The translations under genes and the position numbers were made by a program. Below the pieces are notes generated by a model. That model searched no databases and was not told the DNA's origin. It saw nothing but the letters and a program-made list of their open reading frames with translations. A stretch of DNA of 64,000 nucleotides, from positions 1-64,000 of the forward strand of contig NZ_JAMXBF010000011.1 of assembly GCF_023823685.1 (NCBI RefSeq). Reading direction: 5' to 3'. The stretch comes from Pseudomonas subflava. Its GTDB lineage: Bacteria > Pseudomonadota > Gammaproteobacteria > Pseudomonadales > Pseudomonadaceae. Shown here in pieces: positions 60,711 through 64,000 of this stretch (the first letter of the stretch is position 1; every line of letters starts with the position of its first letter).

Positions 60711-62387
60711 ATGAGCGTGACAACTGCAGATACCGGCCATTCCCCGGCCGGCCCGATGACCAGGGAGGAGCGAAAGGTCATTTTCGCCTCGTCTCTGGGG
60801 ACCGTTTTCGAGTGGTATGACTTCTACCTGTACGGGTCGCTCTCGGCGATCATCGCGGCGCAGTTCTTCTCGGGGGTCAACCCGACCGCGGCCTTCATCT
60901 TCGCCCTGATGGCCTTCGCCGCCGGCTTCGCCGTGCGGCCGTTCGGCGCCCTGGTGTTCGGCCGTCTCGGCGACCTGGTCGGGCGCAAGTACACCTTCCT
61001 CATCACCATCATGATCATGGGCCTGTCGACCTTCATCGTCGGCATCCTGCCCTCGTACGCCAGCTGGGGCATCGCGGCGCCGATCATCCTCATCGTGCTG
61101 CGTCTGTTCCAGGGCCTGGCGCTGGGCGGCGAATACGGCGGCGCGGCGACCTACGTGGCCGAGCATGCGCCCCATGGTCGGCGCGGTTTCTACACCTCGT
61201 GGATCCAGACCACCGCGACCCTGGGCCTGTTCCTCTCGTTGCTGGTGATCCTCGGCACCCGCACCTGGCTCGGCGAAGAGGAGTTCGCCGCCTGGGGCTG
61301 GCGCATCCCGTTCCTGCTGTCCATCGTGCTGCTGGGCATCTCGGTGTGGATCCGCCTGACCCTCAGCGAGAGCCCGGCGTTCAAGAAGATGAAGGAGGAG
61401 GGCAAGACCTCCAAGGCGCCGCTGACCGAGGCCTTCGGCCGCTGGGAGAACGCCAAGGTAGCGCTGGTGGCGCTGTTCGGCGGCACTGCCGGGCAGGCGG
61501 TGGTGTGGTACACCGGCCAGTTCTACGCGCTGTTCTTCCTGACCCAGACGCTCAAGGTGGAGGCCGCCACGGCGAACATCCTGATCGCCCTGTCGCTGTT
61601 GATCGGCACGCCGTTCTTCATCTTCTTCGGCTGGCTGTCGGACAAGATCGGGCGCAAGCCGATCATCCTCGGCGGCTGCCTGGTCGCGGCGCTGACCTAC
61701 TTCCCGCTGTTCGGCCTGATCACCCATTACGCCAACCCGGCGCTGGAGCAGGCGCAGACCTCGGCACCGGTCACCGTGGTGGCGGACCCCAGCGAGTGCT
61801 CGTTCCAGTTCAACCCGGTGGGCACCTCGAAGTTCGTCACTTCCTGCGACATCGCCAAGGGCTTCCTCGCGCGCAACTCGGTGAACTACGCCAACGAGGA
61901 GGCGCCGGCCGGAACGGTAGCGAGCATCCGCATCGGCGACCAGACGCTGTCTTCGTTCTCCGGCGCCGGCATGCCGGCCGAGCAGTTCAAGGCTGAGTCC
62001 GACGCCTTCAACACCCGCATGACCGAAGCCATCCGCAGCAACGGCTACCCGGCCAAGGCCGACCCGGCGCAGATCAACATGCCGATGCTGGTGCTGCTGC
62101 TGACCGTGCTGGTGCTGTTCGTGACCATGGTCTACGGGCCCATCGCGGCGCTGCTGGTGGAGCTGTTCCCGACCCGCATCCGCTATACCGCGATGTCGCT
62201 GCCGTACCACATCGGCAACGGCTGGTTCGGCGGCTTCCTGCCGACCACCGCCTTCGCCATGGTGGCCGCCACCGGCAATATCTACTACGGACTCTGGTAC
62301 CCCATCGTGGTAGCGGTGATGACCTTCATCATCGGCCTGTTCCTGATGCCGGAAACCAAGGACCGCGACCTGCGCGACTGGCACTGA
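60711..62387 (+). CDS. MFS metabolite:H+ symporter with long extramembrane insert
   Basis: A 558-residue major facilitator of the MHS family (relatives carry shikimate, proline/betaine, citrate). N-terminal VIFASSLGTVFEWYDFYLYGSLSAIIAAQFF and RPFGALVFGRLGDLVGRKYTFL are the family signatures, repeated as FGWLSDKIGRKPIILGG in the second half. Typical members have ~430-450 residues; the excess is a hydrophilic ~115-residue insert at about residues 345-460 (THYANPALEQAQ to ADPAQINM) between two C-half helices. Substrate unknown. Confidence 0.88.
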   Translation: MSVTTADTGHSPAGPMTREERKVIFASSLGTVFEWYDFYLYGSLSAIIAAQFFSGVNPTAAFIFALMAFAAGFAVRPFGALVFGRLGDLVGRKYTFLITIMIMGLSTFIVGILPSYASWGIAAPIILIVLRLFQGLALGGEYGGAATYVAEHAPHGRRGFYTSWIQTTATLGLFLSLLVILGTRTWLGEEEFAAWGWRIPFLLSIVLLGISVWIRLTLSESPAFKKMKEEGKTSKAPLTEAFGRWENAKVALVALFGGTAGQAVVWYTGQFYALFFLTQTLKVEAATANILIALSLLIGTPFFIFFGWLSDKIGRKPIILGGCLVAALTYFPLFGLITHYANPALEQAQTSAPVTVVADPSECSFQFNPVGTSKFVTSCDIAKGFLARNSVNYANEEAPAGTVASIRIGDQTLSSFSGAGMPAEQFKAESDAFNTRMTEAIRSNGYPAKADPAQINMPMLVLLLTVLVLFVTMVYGPIAALLVELFPTRIRYTAMSLPYHIGNGWFGGFLPTTAFAMVAATGNIYYGLWYPIVVAVMTFIIGLFLMPETKDRDLRDWH

Positions 62388-62408
62388 CCCCGTCGCGCAG
62401 TGCGCGAC

Positions 62409-63733
62409 GTAGGGCGGCCTCGCCGCAAAGCGGCAGCCCGCCTAGCCGGGGCGCGGATGGCGCACTGCCCTGACGGGCGAGGGCGCCCTGCGTTGCACCG
62501 CAGGGCTAGGAGGCGGGATCGATCGTAGGGCGGCCTCGCCGCGCAGCGGCAGCCCGCCGAGCTAGGCCCGGATGGCGCACTGCCCTATCGGGCGAGGGCG
62601 CCCTACGTTGCACCGCAAGGCTTGGAAGCGGGAGCGATCGTAGGGCGGCCTCGCCGCGAAGCGGCAGCCCGCCGAGCCGGGGCGCGGATGGCGCACTGCC
62701 CTGGCGGGCGAGGGCGCCCTACGTTGCACCGCAAGGCTTGGAAGCGGGATCGATCGTAGGGCGGCCTCGCCGCGAAGCGGCAGCCCGCCGAGCCGGGGCG
62801 CGGATGGCGCACTGCCCTGGCGGGCGAGGGCGCCATACGTTGCACCGCAAGGCTAGGAGACGGGATTGATCGTAGGGCGGCCTCGCCGCAAAGCGGCAGC
62901 CCGCCGAGCGGAGCCGAGTGGCGCACTGCCCTGGCGGGCGAGGGCGCCCTACGTTGCACCGCAAGGCTTGGAAGCGGGATCGATCGTAGGGCGGCCTCGC
63001 CGCGAAGCGGCAGCCCGCCGAGCCGGGGCGCGGATGGCGCACTGCCCTGGCGGGCGAGGGCGCCATACGTTGCACCGCAAGGCTAGGAGACGGGATTGAT
63101 CGTAGGGCGGCCTCGCCGCAAAGCGGCAGCCCGCCGAGCGGAGCCGAGTGGCGCACTGCCCTGGCGGGCGAGGGCGCCCTACGTTGCACCGCAAGGCTTG
63201 GAAGCGGGATCGATCGTAGGGCGGCCTCGCCGCGAAGCGGCAGCCCGCCGAGCCGGGGCGCGGATGGCGCACTGCCCTGGCGGGCGAGGGCGCCATACGT
63301 TGCACCGCAAGGCTAGGAGACGGGATTGATCGTAGGGCGGCCTCGCCGCAAAGCGGCAGCCCGCCGAGCGGAGCCGAGTGGCGCACTGCCCTGGCGGGCG
63401 AGGGCGCCCTACGTTGCACCGCAAGGCTTGGAAGCGGGATCGATGGTAGGGCGGCCTCGCCGCGAAGCGGCAGCCCGCCGAGCGAGGCCCGGATGGCGCA
63501 CTGCCCTGGCGGGCGAGGGCGCCCTACGTTGCACCGCGCGGCAGGGAGGCGGGATTGATCGTAGGGCGGCCTCGCCGCGACGCGGCAGCCCGCCGTGCGT
63601 GGCCCGGATGGCGCACTGCCCTGGCGGGCGAGGGCGCCCTACGTTGCACCGCGAGGCTTGGAGGCGGGATTGATCGTAGGGCGGCCTCGCCGCGAAGCGG
63701 CAGCCCGCCGAGCGGAGCCGAGTGGCGCACCGC
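62409..63733. repeat. array of 12 palindromic ~115-bp tandem repeats
   Basis: Units begin with GTAGGGCGGCCTCGCCGC at 62409, 62525, 62640, 62756, 62872, 62986, 63102, 63216, 63332, 63446, 63561 and 63676 (last one partial). Each has an outer inverted repeat (GTAGGGCG...GCGCCCTAC) over ~85 bp and a ~30-bp linker (GTTGCACCGCAAGG...). Two alternating variants of 116 and 114 bp form a 230-bp dimer repeated three times from 62756 to 63445, differing by eye only at 63445. The gap from 62388 to 63806 contains no supported gene; open frames in it are low-complexity by-products. Confidence 0.95.
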
Positions 63734-63763
63734 CGCGGCTTTCGACGCCGCGTCCCCAAAACG

Positions 63764-63790
63764 AACAGGCCCCGCATTGCGGGGCCTGTT
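63764..63790 (-). terminator. intrinsic terminator after purD
   Basis: AACAGGCCCCGC-ATT-GCGGGGCCTGTT is a perfect 12-bp stem. On the minus strand it is followed by CGTTTTGGGG, 16 nt after the purD stop. Confidence 0.85.
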
Positions 63791-63806
63791 CATGTGCGGC
63801 TGTCGA

Positions 63807-64000
63807 TCAGCTCTCGCCCTTCTCGCGAGCGATGGCGCGGTAGCCGATGTCGGTGCGGTGGAACATGCCGTCCCAGCCGATCTGCTTGGTCAGGCGGTAG
63901 GCCTGCTGCTGGGCGGCCGATACATTCGGGCCGATGGCGGTGGCGCACAGCACGCGGCCGCCGGCGGTGACGACCTGGCCGTCCTTCAGCGCGGTACCGG
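63807..64000 (-). CDS. purD: phosphoribosylamine-glycine ligase, C-terminal fragment
   Basis: The last ~63 codons of purD; the gene runs off the window. The translated end (VVTAGGRVLCATAIGPNVSAAQQQAYRL, then GWDGMFHRTDIGYRAIAREKGES) is the C-terminal domain of GAR synthetase, the second step of purine synthesis. purD next to retS is the order I recall in P. aeruginosa; here the repeat array and a symporter gene separate them. Confidence 0.93.
   Translation of the reverse strand, partial: GTALKDGQVVTAGGRVLCATAIGPNVSAAQQQAYRLTKQIGWDGMFHRTDIGYRAIAREKGES

Noticed and set aside
62603..63673. Arginine/proline-rich repeat proteins on both strands of the array
   Set aside because: The frames arise only because the repeat period keeps two strands open; codon use is random-like, there are no ribosome binding sites, and frame identity shifts between units.
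62409..63733. CRISPR array
   Set aside because: Linkers between palindromes are themselves repeated, unit length (~115 bp) is far too long, and no cas gene is nearby.

Overview
The window is a GC-rich gammaproteobacterial chromosome segment, almost certainly from the genus Pseudomonas. Three gene blocks have the order I remember from P. aeruginosa and relatives: ychF-pth-rplY-prs-tRNA-Gln-ispE-lolB-TPR-hemA-prfA-prmC-moeB-murI-pagL-phr-merR; valS-holC-pepA-lptFG; and purD-retS-marC-urt. No plasmid, phage or transposase gene is visible. Synteny statements are from memory, not from a search.

Layout. Bases 1-7.3 kb carry leftward housekeeping genes (ychF, pth, rplY, prs, three tandem tRNA-Gln, ispE, lolB, a TPR lipoprotein). 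From 7.5 to 13.2 kb hemA, prfA, prmC, moeB, murI and a PagL-type lipid A deacylase read rightward. Between 13.3 and 22.0 kb lies the most interesting locus: a leftward, overlap-coupled nine-gene operon. It encodes a RudS-like tRNA 4-thiouridine desulfidase, a LitR-like MerR regulator, DNA photolyase, an NTF2-like protein, an SDR, an FAD amine-oxidase-like protein, DUF1365, a cyclopropane-fatty-acid-synthase-like methyltransferase and a small membrane protein. It is preceded by two TGTACA-N12-TGTACA operators and looks like a light/singlet-oxygen defence unit. From 22.1 to 30.2 kb come a small winged-helix protein, valS, a proline-rich protein, holC and pepA (leftward), then lptF and lptG (rightward).

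From 30.3 to 39.4 kb is a mixed region: a tiny coiled-coil lipoprotein, an Hsp70-like protein, two orphan solute-binding proteins, a DUF4198/TonB-receptor pair, an oxaloacetate decarboxylase with a promoter operator and an apparent intragenic operator, a zinc-finger protein, a GNAT and an AraC regulator. From 39.6 to 43.4 kb, eat-eutB-eutC import ethanolamine and split it to acetaldehyde and ammonia. From 44.4 to 56.8 kb is a leftward urea-nitrogen locus: atzF and uca (ATP-dependent urea amidolyase), a GntR regulator and urtABCDE (urea ABC importer), behind a sigma54-type promoter. Then come marC, retS, a metabolite:H+ symporter, a 1.3-kb array of 12 palindromic ~115-bp repeats and the 3' end of purD.

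Two nitrogen-scavenging systems (ethanolamine and urea) therefore sit side by side, with several envelope genes (lolB, lptFG, pagL, the cfa-like gene, lipoproteins). Palindromic intergenic repeats of several families are scattered throughout, including between operon genes (eutB/eutC, urtE/urtD, urtB/urtA, prfA/prmC). Small duplications stand out: tripled tRNA-Gln, a duplicated prfA tail and a duplicated uca head.
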